This document shows, piece by piece, positions 1 to 7,500 of a stretch of 10,446 nucleotides of DNA. The position numbers were made by a program, and so were the translations under genes. The notes below the pieces were generated by a model. It worked only from the letters and a program-made list of their open reading frames with translations. It did no database searches and was not told where the DNA came from. How positions within the stretch are numbered: position 1 is the stretch's first letter; each line of letters opens with the position of its first letter. This DNA comes from Desulfovibrio sp. (GTDB lineage Bacteria > Desulfobacterota > Desulfovibrionia > Desulfovibrionales > Desulfovibrionaceae), in assembly GCA_028708195.1 (NCBI GenBank), contig JAQVZK010000055.1:1-10446 (forward strand). Direction: 5' to 3'.

Positions 1-1105
1 CTTCACGTTGCAGGTATTGGGCGTGGTCTACGGCGGGGCTTGTGTCTACACGCAAATCCTTGACCCAGACACCAGGCGCGCCAGAGGCAAGGTGTCCAAG
101 GCGTTCCAGTAGGTCTTCCTGATTGTTGGAGTCGCGAAGGACCGCGTCAAGAGAGGTGCTGCCGTGCAGGTGCACGCGGGCAAGCAGAGCTTCACAACCG
201 GGATCCGTGTCTGCGGCGGCCTTGTCCAGGCATTGAAGAAGGCGGTTTTCAACCTGATCAAGCTGATCTACGCCGTTCAGATCCAGGTCTTGTGTTGTCC
301 ACTGCACAGGCCCAAGGCGCACAAAATCGGCCTGACACTGCCATAATGATGGCCTGCCTGAATCCTCAGTCTGCGGATTTTCTGCCCTGGCCGTCACCAT
401 GAGGCAGCCGCGGGGGCCAGCCTCATTGACGTGCAGCCCCTGGCTGTTGCCGCAATAGGCGATAAAGGGCTCTTCGCAGAGGGTACGGCGTTCGTGCACA
501 TGCCCAAGAGCCCAGGCATCAAGGCCCGTGTCTTTCAGATCATTCAGCGAGCAGGGGGCGTAGCGGTCGGCCTTTGTTTCACCATCAACCGTACAATGCA
601 GCACGCCAAGCTGAAAGCAGTGCTGCTCTGAATCCCGCCGGAAGAGACGAGCCAGGTTGCGGCCTTCGCGGACCTTGGCATGGCTTATGCCATGCACAAC
701 AGCCACTGCCTTGCCATTTTTTTCCACCACATGGCGTTCTACTTCAGGGCCGAAAATGGTCACATTGTCGGGCCAGCGGATGGAGGAGAGCAGGGAAGAA
801 AGGGGGTCATGGTTACCGTGGGCCATAAAGACGCGCACACCGGCATCGCGCAGGCGCAGGCAGCCATCACGCAGGCGCAGCTGCGCTTTGACGCTGCGAT
901 CTTCTTCATTATACACGTCACCAGCCAGGACAAGAAAGTCTGGTTTTTCTGTTTCACACAGTCGAAAAAGTCGGTCCAGCGCTTTAAAGGTCGCTTCGTG
1001 CAGCAGACGCGCCAGATGGCCGCCCTGAGCCGCCTCACGTGAAAGCCCGCGAAAGGGGGTGTCCAGATGTAAATCGGCAGCGTGAATATAACGTACAACG
1101 TCCAT
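1..1105 (-). CDS. SbcD/Mre11-like DNA repair exonuclease (metallophosphoesterase), 3' end cut by window edge
   Basis: The first 368 codons of a calcineurin-like metallophosphoesterase of the SbcD/Mre11/YhaO type are visible; the C-terminus lies beyond the left edge. The di-metal motifs appear in the expected order: D11-x-H13 (in HAADLHLDTPF), GDVYN at 62-66, GNHD at 97-100, a conserved His in VLHC (H170), and GHVH at 201-204. Known family members are about 400 aa, so only a short tail should be missing. SbcD/YhaO proteins are Mn-dependent nuclease subunits that work with a coiled-coil ATPase (SbcC/YhaN) in processing DNA ends and hairpins. A partner gene could lie just downstream, outside the window; this is inference. 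The ATG at 1105 is chosen because the protein begins at the first phosphoesterase beta strand and a GGGG Shine-Dalgarno-like run sits 6 nt upstream. SbcD versus YhaO subfamily is not resolved. Confidence 0.88.
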   Translation of the reverse strand, partial: MDVVRYIHAADLHLDTPFRGLSREAAQGGHLARLLHEATFKALDRLFRLCETEKPDFLVLAGDVYNEEDRSVKAQLRLRDGCLRLRDAGVRVFMAHGNHDPLSSLLSSIRWPDNVTIFGPEVERHVVEKNGKAVAVVHGISHAKVREGRNLARLFRRDSEQHCFQLGVLHCTVDGETKADRYAPCSLNDLKDTGLDAWALGHVHERRTLCEEPFIAYCGNSQGLHVNEAGPRGCLMVTARAENPQTEDSGRPSLWQCQADFVRLGPVQWTTQDLDLNGVDQLDQVENRLLQCLDKAAADTDPGCEALLARVHLHGSTSLDAVLRDSNNQEDLLERLGHLASGAPGVWVKDLRVDTSPAVDHAQYLQRE

Positions 1106-1140
1106 GCTTGGCCCCATAAGTGATAATGAATAGGCGCTAA

Positions 1141-1169
1141 ACTCTAGATTTTTTCTTGAAGTATGACAA
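1141..1169 (-). promoter_or_regulatory. Candidate sigma-70 promoter for the SbcD-like gene
   Basis: Read on the minus strand, TTGTCA (1169-1164, five of six consensus bases) and TAGAGT (1146-1141, four of six) are separated by exactly 17 bp. Transcription would start near 1134, giving a leader of about 30 nt before the ATG at 1105. This suggests the nuclease gene can be expressed independently of the TPR-like gene upstream. The call rests on pattern matching only. Confidence 0.4.
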
Positions 1170-1189
1170 GCTCACGCAGACATAAGTTG

Positions 1190-1215
1190 GCCGCGTTCCG
1201 GCTAAGGAACACGGC
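1190..1215. other. Strong inverted repeat (10-bp stem, 6-nt loop) between two minus-strand genes
   Basis: The arms GCCGCGTTCC (1190-1199) and GGAACACGGC (1206-1215) pair along all ten positions with one G-T wobble, around a 6-nt loop. It lies 51 bp past the stop codon of the TPR-like gene. Neither strand has a T-tract after the stem, so it is not a canonical intrinsic terminator. It could be an mRNA 3'-end stabiliser, a U-less terminator or a protein-binding dyad. Confidence 0.6.
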
Positions 1216-1266
1216 TCACCTAGGCAGAAGCCATAAGGCGCTGCAAAAAAAGGAGTTTGAATTTCG

Positions 1267-1851
1267 TCAGCTGAGGCTGCGCAGGCGGATGCATTCATTG
1301 GCCAGATGTATCAGCTCCGCATTTTTTGGGTCTTCTTTCAGGCCACTGCGCACATGACCCAGTGCCCGCACATATTCCTTGGCATGCATCATGGCCGTAG
1401 CCATCATGGCAAAGATGGCCAGTTCGTCCTTGTAAGACTTCGTGGCTTCAGCAAAGCAGGCATCTGCTTCTGAAGCACGCCCTTCAGAAAGAAGTTTTTT
1501 GCCTTCACGCAGGTTGCGGTCAATATTGAGTTTGCGCTGCAAGGTTGTTTCGTAGTCTTCTTGCGCAGTATTACCCATTACGCTTTGATAGGCATTGGCT
1601 AATAGTTGCAGCAAATCTTTTTCATTGCCCGGCTGGTAGGCAAGGTTTGCGGGCAGGTGGTCCTTCAGCTCAGGGTCTGCTGCCAGTGTGAGAACTGTGG
1701 TTCGCACATCGCCGCGCAGGTCGGTGGGGGCAGGCTGCCCGCCCAAATCTTTAAGTGCCGATATGGCCAAGTAGAGAGCGCGTGCCGGGTCGCGGCGAGT
1801 GCTGCTGGCTCTCGCGCGGCCCAGGTCTTCCCTGATTTTACGGCTGTTCAT
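1267..1851 (-). CDS. TPR-like protein of unknown function, 194 aa
   Basis: This is a small, soluble, mostly helical protein with no signal peptide or membrane segment. Residues about 113-140 (with GKKLLSEGRASEADACFAEA) and 147-176 (AMMATAMMHAKEYVRALGHV and following) have the spacing and small/large residue pattern of two tetratricopeptide repeats. Residues 5-38 may form a third, weaker helical hairpin. TPRs normally act as protein-protein adaptors; no enzymatic motif is visible and I do not recognise a specific family. The ATG at 1851 is supported by a GAGGT Shine-Dalgarno sequence (1860-1856) four nt upstream. It shares its strand with the SbcD-like gene, but the 161-bp gap holds a stable hairpin and a candidate promoter, so they need not form one operon. 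The role is unknown. Confidence 0.8.
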   Translation of the reverse strand: MNSRKIREDLGRARASSTRRDPARALYLAISALKDLGGQPAPTDLRGDVRTTVLTLAADPELKDHLPANLAYQPGNEKDLLQLLANAYQSVMGNTAQEDYETTLQRKLNIDRNLREGKKLLSEGRASEADACFAEATKSYKDELAIFAMMATAMMHAKEYVRALGHVRSGLKEDPKNAELIHLANECIRLRSLS

Positions 1852-1893
1852 TGCTACCTCATCTTGTCTATACTACGGGCCTGGAAAGCAGGT

Positions 1894-1922
1894 GGCTTGT
1901 TGGCAGGCTGCCAGCAAGAGCC
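1894..1922. other. Strong hairpin in the leader of the TPR-like gene
   Basis: CTTGTTGGCA (1896-1905) pairs with TGCCAGCAAG (1909-1918) over ten positions with one wobble, around a 3-nt loop. Beyond a 2-nt bulge, GG (1894-1895) pairs with CC (1921-1922). It lies between the candidate minus-strand promoter and the ATG at 1851, so it would form in the 5' leader of the TPR-like gene. No T-run follows on either strand, which argues against an intrinsic terminator. Confidence 0.55.
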
Positions 1923-1943
1923 GAACATGCAATCCATGCCAGA

Positions 1944-1973
1944 ATGCTAGATAACAAAAGCCTGTGCCGTCAA
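1944..1973 (-). promoter_or_regulatory. Candidate sigma-70 promoter for the TPR-like gene
   Basis: On the minus strand, TTGACG (1973-1968, five of six consensus bases) is followed 18 bp later by TAGCAT (1949-1944, four of six). Transcription would start near 1937, giving a leader of about 85 nt that includes the 1894-1922 hairpin. Its -35 box is the mirror image of a second TTGACG at 2004-2009 on the other strand. Confidence 0.4.
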
Positions 1974-2003
1974 GATGTTGCAGGTGCGTAGTAAATTGTG
2001 GCA

Positions 2004-2033
2004 TTGACGGTTGACCTAGCTGCTTGCTAACCT
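2004..2033 (+). promoter_or_regulatory. Candidate promoter (extended -10) for the glycosyltransferase gene
   Basis: TTGACG (2004-2009) lies 18 bp upstream of TAACCT (2028-2033). The -10 hexamer is weak (three of six) but is preceded by TG one base upstream, the extended -10 pattern. Transcription would start near 2040, giving a leader of about 140 nt that contains a 13-bp tandem repeat and a small hairpin. The geometry mirrors the divergent promoter on the minus strand, which adds some support. Confidence 0.3.
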
Positions 2034-2036
2034 GTC

Positions 2037-2073
2037 CAGTTATGTGCCCCGGTTGTGTGCCCAGTTGTCTGGC
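2037..2073 (+). repeat. Short 13-bp tandem repeat, about 2.8 copies
   Basis: CAGTTATGTGCCC (2037-2049) is followed immediately by CGGTTGTGTGCCC (2050-2062), which differs at two positions. A degraded partial third unit, AGTTGTCTGGC, follows (2063-2073). It lies just after the predicted transcription start of the glycosyltransferase gene, so it may be a leader element or a regulator-binding array. Confidence 0.5.
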
Positions 2074-2125
2074 TAAGCTGATATGGGGTTTATCAAGAAA
2101 TTTTACGGTGCATGCCTATTCGGCC

Positions 2126-2145
2126 TGACGGCGCTTTATCCGTCA
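2126..2145. other. Small hairpin in the glycosyltransferase leader
   Basis: TGACGG (2126-2131) and CCGTCA (2140-2145) form a perfect 6-bp stem around an 8-nt loop, about 38 nt upstream of the ATG at 2183. No T-tract follows. A regulatory role is possible but unproven. Confidence 0.35.
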
Positions 2146-2182
2146 ACCGCATTTAGCCTCACCAACTGAAAAAAGGATGCTT

Positions 2183-3265
2183 ATGGCGCGTGTTCTTTAT
2201 GGCATACATGGCACAGGACATGGACACGCCATGCGTGGCCTGACCATTGCTCGCCGACTGTCCCGCCATGAATTTCTTTTTGTTGCCGACGACGATGCCC
2301 CCAAGATTCTCGAGCCGGAGTTTCCTGTGCGCCGCGTGCCCAACCTGGGAACGGCTTTCAAGGACTACAAGGTGGACTTCGCGGCCACCATCAAGAGGGC
2401 CCTGCCTCTGCTTTGGCACAGACAGCGCTATATTGATCAGGTTTCGCGCCTGATTGACGAATTCAAGCCTGATGTCTGCATGACCGACCTTGAATATTTT
2501 GTGCCGCGGGCCGCCGAAAAAGCAGGCCTGCCATGCCTGACGCTGGACCACCAGCATGTGATCACCTGCTGCTGCCACAACCTGCCCGTGAATATGTGGT
2601 GGGACACCTTTGTGCAAGGGCTGACGCCACGGTATCTTTTTCGGCCCACGGCAGAAAATCTTATCATTTCGTTCTATGCGCCAGCGGTATTGTCCCAGTA
2701 TAAAGCGCGGGTTGCGCCGCCCATTCTGCGCGACAGTGTCTTGGCCCTGAACCCGCGCGATGACGGCCATGTGCTGGTGTACCAGAGCAACTCCACACAC
2801 CGTAAACTGGTGGACTTCTTGCGCGCCGCCACACGTAAGACCTGCTATGTCTTCGGCTATGACCGCACTGAAGGGCAGGAAGACAACGTTATTTTTATGA
2901 GCAAGAGCGAAGAGGGCTTTTTGCGGCTGCTTGAAGGGTGCTCATACGTCATCCAGGGGGGCGGGCATACGCTCATGGGCGAGGCGCTTTATCTTGGCAA
3001 GCCCATTTTGACCCTGCCCCTCAAGGCCATGGTTGAGCAGCGCTTCAACGCCCTTTACATTGAACGGCTTGGCTATGGCATGCAGGCTGACATGCTGAGC
3101 CTTGAGCCAGAGTTGCTGCGCCGCTTTGAGGCAAATTTGCCCGCATACAGGGCCGCCATCGCCAAGGGAAATTTTTGTGGCAATGAAATCGTGTTTGGTC
3201 TGGTTGACCATTTTATCAGGCACGGTTTTTTGCCCGTCACAGGAACGCCTGTTGTAGAAGAATAG
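2183..3265 (+). CDS. GT-B glycosyltransferase of the MJ1255/VC2487 type (MurG-like fold), 360 aa
   Basis: The N-terminus carries a glycine/histidine loop, GIHGTGHGH (7-15), comparable with the GGTGGH loop of MurG-like enzymes. The C-terminal half has the nucleotide-sugar-binding pattern of GT28 proteins: GGGH (259-262) followed by LMGEALYLGKPILTLPL and EQRFNA (285-290). Overall it resembles the conserved MJ1255/VC2487 family of predicted glycosyltransferases. Such enzymes move a sugar from a UDP-type donor to a lipid or glycan acceptor; donor and acceptor cannot be read from the sequence. There is no signal peptide or clear membrane helix, so it is probably cytoplasmic or peripheral. An in-frame ATG at 2177 overlaps the Shine-Dalgarno AAGGA (2173-2177), so the ATG at 2183, with 5-nt spacing, is preferred. 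It stands alone with no cell-envelope genes beside it, and ends facing the phosphoesterase gene. Confidence 0.85.
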   Translation: MARVLYGIHGTGHGHAMRGLTIARRLSRHEFLFVADDDAPKILEPEFPVRRVPNLGTAFKDYKVDFAATIKRALPLLWHRQRYIDQVSRLIDEFKPDVCMTDLEYFVPRAAEKAGLPCLTLDHQHVITCCCHNLPVNMWWDTFVQGLTPRYLFRPTAENLIISFYAPAVLSQYKARVAPPILRDSVLALNPRDDGHVLVYQSNSTHRKLVDFLRAATRKTCYVFGYDRTEGQEDNVIFMSKSEEGFLRLLEGCSYVIQGGGHTLMGEALYLGKPILTLPLKAMVEQRFNALYIERLGYGMQADMLSLEPELLRRFEANLPAYRAAIAKGNFCGNEIVFGLVDHFIRHGFLPVTGTPVVEE

Positions 3266-3269
3266 CTGA

Positions 3270-3350
3270 AGCGCAACATGCGCTCTACAAGGGCAAAAGC
3301 GCTCTTTAGAAGCGTAAAAATGCCTCTAGAATCGCAAAAGTGCTCTATAG
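3270..3350. repeat. Array of four degenerate 20-21-bp repeats between convergent genes
   Basis: Four adjacent units lie at 3270-3289, 3290-3310, 3311-3330 and 3331-3350. They follow a loose pattern: AGCGC, a run of A, a GCGCT-like block, then CTAxAGA. Unit 1 is a perfect small hairpin (AGCGC, loop AACAT, GCGCT) and the others retain weaker pairing, partly through wobbles. Read on the minus strand, units 2-4 contain TTTT runs, so the array could also act as a weak terminator for the phosphoesterase transcript. It almost fills the gap between the two convergent stop codons. Confidence 0.65.
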
Positions 3351-3354
3351 TGTT

Positions 3355-4506
3355 CTATTGAGCCGTGGGCGCAAAGTGCACGTTGACAATGAGCACCTCT
3401 GCCCGCGAAGTGTTGCGCATGGGGCCCCCCCATGTGCCAGCGCCCGCCGTTACCACAGAGTGCAGCCCTTGTTTGATCAGCAGGCCCATAGGGTTTTCGT
3501 ACATGCTCTCCACCACCCAGTGGAAGGGCCAAAGCTGCCCATAATGGGTATGGCCTGAAAGTTCCAACACAGCCCCGGCAGTGCGCGCCTCATCAAGGTT
3601 ATGCGGCTGATGGTCCATAACAAAAATGGGCAGGTTGCGGTGCGCCTGCGGCACGTCTGCGAGAATTTCAGGCAGGCTTTTTCTTGGTGTTCCCTCAAAA
3701 GCACGACGGCTCCGATCATCCCTGCCCACAAGCACAATGGCATTGTCCAGAATGTGCCACTGATCCCGCAATACCTGCATGCCGCTGCGGCGCAGGATAT
3801 CCAGGCTGTGCTTGATGGGGCCTGAAATATACTCATGGTTGCCCGGCACTACCCAATGCCCCAGCCGGGGCTGTACGCGGGCCAGGGCGGCAGCCATGCC
3901 CTCCACATCCACAAGAATATGGTCGTCAATAATATCGCCGACATAGAGCACGGCATCCGGCTTGTACGGTGCAAGCAGGTCCATAGCGCGCACAAGGCGC
4001 GGCGCTGTGATGATGCGCCCCAGGTGCATGTCTGCCAACACCCCCAATACCAGAGGAGACTGCGCATACCTTTGCGGCACCGGGTCATTGGTGCGTATGG
4101 TCAGGTCATACTGGCGGACAATGGGGTTGGCGGCATTAAACCAGCTCGCGCATCCGATAATAAGGGGAATGCCCATAACAAGCAGAGTGGCTCCCCAACG
4201 TGGAGCCACGGGCGGGCCTGCCCACAGGCGGCTTGTCAGGCCCCAGATATCCAGAATCAGGACGAGAATGAAAACGTAAAAGGATATGCCAAGCCAGAAT
4301 GATCCTGCCCGCAGTAACCAGACTTCAGCGGCCAAATCGCCGCCAAGCTTGTACAGCAAGGGAAAGGAGGCTCCCAGCACTGCCACGGTGAGGCACAATA
4401 CCGGACGCAGCCAGCCCGTGTGGTCAAGGGCGCGCCAGAGCCACCAGATGATCCAGCCGTTGAGAAGCGTCAGACCAAAGCCTGTCACCACAAAAAATTT
4501 CAGCAT
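3355..4506 (-). CDS. Membrane-anchored metallophosphoesterase (YkuE/YaeI-like), 383 aa
   Basis: The N-terminal 120 or so residues hold about four hydrophobic helices (roughly 3-25, 35-52, 66-92 and 104-121). A calcineurin-like phosphoesterase domain follows. Its metal motifs are D159-x-H161 (ADMHLG), GDIIDD (190-195), GNHE (222-225), H299 (in MDHQP) and GHTHYGQ (318-324). In this family the C-terminal SGHTHxGQ motif is typical of membrane-linked phosphoesterases that hydrolyse phosphate esters, sometimes of lipids or envelope precursors. The substrate here is unknown. An open frame extends upstream to 4659, but that part overlaps dnaE and lacks hydrophobic character. The ATG at 4506 is chosen because it begins directly at the first membrane helix and leaves 13 bp after the dnaE stop. 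GAGG (4521-4518) overlaps the dnaE stop codon at a rather long 11-nt spacing. Co-transcription with dnaE is likely. Confidence 0.87.
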   Translation of the reverse strand: MLKFFVVTGFGLTLLNGWIIWWLWRALDHTGWLRPVLCLTVAVLGASFPLLYKLGGDLAAEVWLLRAGSFWLGISFYVFILVLILDIWGLTSRLWAGPPVAPRWGATLLVMGIPLIIGCASWFNAANPIVRQYDLTIRTNDPVPQRYAQSPLVLGVLADMHLGRIITAPRLVRAMDLLAPYKPDAVLYVGDIIDDHILVDVEGMAAALARVQPRLGHWVVPGNHEYISGPIKHSLDILRRSGMQVLRDQWHILDNAIVLVGRDDRSRRAFEGTPRKSLPEILADVPQAHRNLPIFVMDHQPHNLDEARTAGAVLELSGHTHYGQLWPFHWVVESMYENPMGLLIKQGLHSVVTAGAGTWGGPMRNTSRAEVLIVNVHFAPTAQ

Positions 4507-4519
4507 AAAGGAATGGGCC

Positions 4520-7500
4520 TCATGATGCCCACGCGGCAAGGGCTTTGTCCAGCTCTGGGCCGGGGGTAACCTTGAGGGCATTGTCGAGATGCAGGTGGCA
4601 GATATGCCCGTCCAGGCAGACCTGTGCGTGGGTTTCCACGGAGCCGGGATGCCCTTCAAGAATATTGCGCAGGGCCAGCAAGTCTTCTCTGCTCATGCGG
4701 TGCGAGGGAATCTGCACGCACACCGGGGTATCGTTAAGGCAGCAACACTCGGCCATAAGCAGCAGGCTTTGCCCAAGCAACTTGATTTCACGGGGTGCAT
4801 CATCACTGTCTTCATCCAGATCGCGGCTTTCCTCCGGCTCCTTGTCAAGTCGGGCAGTGAGGCACAGCGGCTGCTCTGAATGCAGCAACTGGCGTATCTC
4901 GGTGTAGGTGCGAGGAAAAAAGGTAACCTCGCCGTGCCCTGTAAGGTCTTCAATGGCCGCAAAAGCCATGCGCTCGCCCTTGCTCTTGGTTACGACTTCG
5001 CGAATGCTGGTCACAAGTACCGCGCAGCGTACCTCGGCACCAGGGAACATGTCGCGGGCATCTTCAAGGGTTGTCAGGCCAAGGCGGCGAATTTCACGCA
5101 CATAGGGCTGCAAGGGATGGCTTGTAAGAAAGAAGCCCAGAGCTTCTTTCTCAGCGCGCAACTTATCTTCATCTGACATTTCAGGCAGATGTGCCTCAGG
5201 GCAATCCAGTCCCACGCCCGACTGCGGGGCGCTTTCCACCACAGGGGCCATAGCAAGCAAAGAAACCTGATTGGAATTTTTATCTTTGGCTTTCTTTTGG
5301 GCGCGGGCAACCACCGCTTCAAGCGAAGCCAGCATGGCCGCACGGGCCACGCCAAAACAGTCGCACGCACCACCCTTGATAAGGGATTCCAGCACGCGCT
5401 TGGTGACCTTGCGCAGATTGACGCGGCAGCACAAATCAAAAAGTGAGGCAAATTCGCCATCTTCCTTGCGGGATTCTACCAGCTCGCGGATGGCTTCATC
5501 CCCCACGTTCTTGATACCGCCAAGACCAAAGACCACCTTGCCTTCATAGGCCGTAAATTCGCGCTGGCTGCGGTTCACTGAGGGCTGCACGACATCAATA
5601 TCCATATCTTTGCAGCAGGATACGTATTTGAGCAGCTTGTCTTGATTGCCCATTTCTGAGGTGAGCAGGGCAGCCATGAATTCAACCTTGTAGTGAACCT
5701 TGAGATAGGCAGTGTAATATGAAATGAGGGCATAGGCGGCGGAGTGCGATTTGTTGAAGCCGTATTCCGCAAATTTTTCCATCAAGTCAAATATTTCATT
5801 GGCTGTGTCTTCGCTGATATTGTTTTGTGTGGCACCGGCCACAAAGGTGACCCGTTCTTTGGCCATTGCTTCAGCTTTTTTCTTGCCCATAGCGCGGCGC
5901 AGAAGGTCGGCCCCGCCCAGCGTGTAGCTGGCGATGATCTGGGCGATCTGCATGACCTGTTCCTGATAAACAATGACGCCGTAAGTGTCGCGCAGGCAGT
6001 CGGTGAGCGACTCGTGGGGGTAGACAACGGGCACCTGGCCGTGTTTGCGCTTGATGAACTCGTCAACCATGCCAGAACCAAGAGGCCCCGGACGGTACAA
6101 AGCCAGCATGGCGATAACGTCTTCAAAGCAGGTGGGCCGCAGCATGCGCAAATACTGCCGCATGCCAGAGCTTTCAACCTGAAAAACCCCGTCGGTCTCG
6201 CCTCTGGCATAGAGCTCGTAGGTTTCGGCATCCGTCAGGGGCAGATTATCGAGATCGGGCGGCGCTTGGCCCTGAAGACTGATGTTATCAAGTGTATCTT
6301 GAATAAGGGTCATGGTTTTGAGACCGAGAAAGTCGAACTTCACAAGCCCGGCTTTTTCCGTCATGGGGCCGTCAAACTGGGTCACAAGTTCGCCACGTTT
6401 GCCAAGGTAGAGGGGCAGGTATTCCTCCATGGGCTTGTCAGACACCACAAGCCCCGCGGCGTGGGTTGAGGCGTGGCGCGCAAGGCCTTCAAGGCGGCGG
6501 GCTGTATCCAGCAGGTGTTTGACCTGCGGGTCTTCAAAATAGATTTTTTCAAGCTCTGGCTCGGCTTCAAGAGCTTTTTTGATGGTCATCTTGAGGTCGG
6601 CAGGCACCAGTTTGGCAATGCGGTCTGTCTCGGCAAAGCTCATGCCCAAGGCGCGTCCCACGTCGCGCACGACACCCTTGGCCTTCATTGTGCCAAAGGT
6701 GGTAATCTGCGCCACAGAGCCTTCACCGTAGGTTTCGACCATGTGCTTGATGACATCGCCGCGGCGACGCTCGCAAAAGTCCACGTCGATATCAGGCAGA
6801 GACACGCGCTCGCTGTTCAAAAAACGCTCGAACAGCAGATTGTAGGGGATGGGGTCAATGTTGGTGATGCGCAAAGCCCAGGCCACAAGGGAACCCGCAG
6901 CGGAACCGCGCCCCGGCCCCACGGGAATGTTGTTGTTTTTTGCCCAGTTGATGAACTCCTGCACGATGAGAAAGTAGCTGGGAAAGCCCATTTCAAGAAT
7001 AACGCGCAGCTCGTACTGCAGGCGCTCGTGGTATTCCTCTGGATTGATAGACGCCTGATCGGGGTGCTTTTCCAGCCTTTTTTCCAGCCCTTCTTCAGCC
7101 AGACGACGGAATTCAGATTCCATGCTGGCCCCTTCAGGTAGCTGATATACCGGGAAATAATGGTTGCCGAAGTCCAGTTTTACGTTGCATTCTTCTGCAA
7201 TGCGCATGGTGTTGGACAGGGCTTCGGGCACATGACTGAAGGATTTTTCCATTTCTTCAATGGACTTGTAATACAGCTCATGCGTGCCAAACTTCATACG
7301 CTTGGGGTCGTCCATTGTGGTCTGTGTCTGGATGCAGAGCAGCACCTCATGGGCCTCGGCATCCTCGGCGGTGAGGTAGTGGCAGTCGTTGGTGGCCACC
7401 AGCGGCAGATTGCAGGTTTCGGCAAGCTCTATGAGGCCGGTATTGGCCTTTTCTTGCTCTTTCAGACCATTTGACTGTAATTCAAGGTAAAAATGGCCGG

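Noticed and set aside
1254..1266. Minus-strand T-run after the TPR-like gene as a terminator
   Set aside because: A run of seven T lies nearby (about 1246-1252), but no GC-rich hairpin precedes it directly.
1606..1950. Plus-strand open frame across the TPR-like gene and its leader
   Set aside because: It is antisense to a better supported gene and its end runs through the hairpin and promoter region.
2159..2800. Long antisense open frame (213 codons) over the glycosyltransferase gene
   Set aside because: It is a mirror frame of a clearly coding GC-rich gene, with no recognisable domain and no Shine-Dalgarno support.
3270..3350. CRISPR array interpretation of the intergenic repeats
   Set aside because: The units are adjacent, degenerate and only 20-21 bp long, with no unique spacers and no cas genes nearby.
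4507..4659. Upstream extension of the membrane phosphoesterase frame
   Set aside because: It lies entirely over the conserved end of dnaE and lacks membrane character; the ATG at 4506 starts exactly at the first hydrophobic helix.
5744..7141. Two long plus-strand open frames (241 and 222 codons) over dnaE
   Set aside because: They are antisense shadows of strongly conserved polymerase sequence and resemble no known protein.
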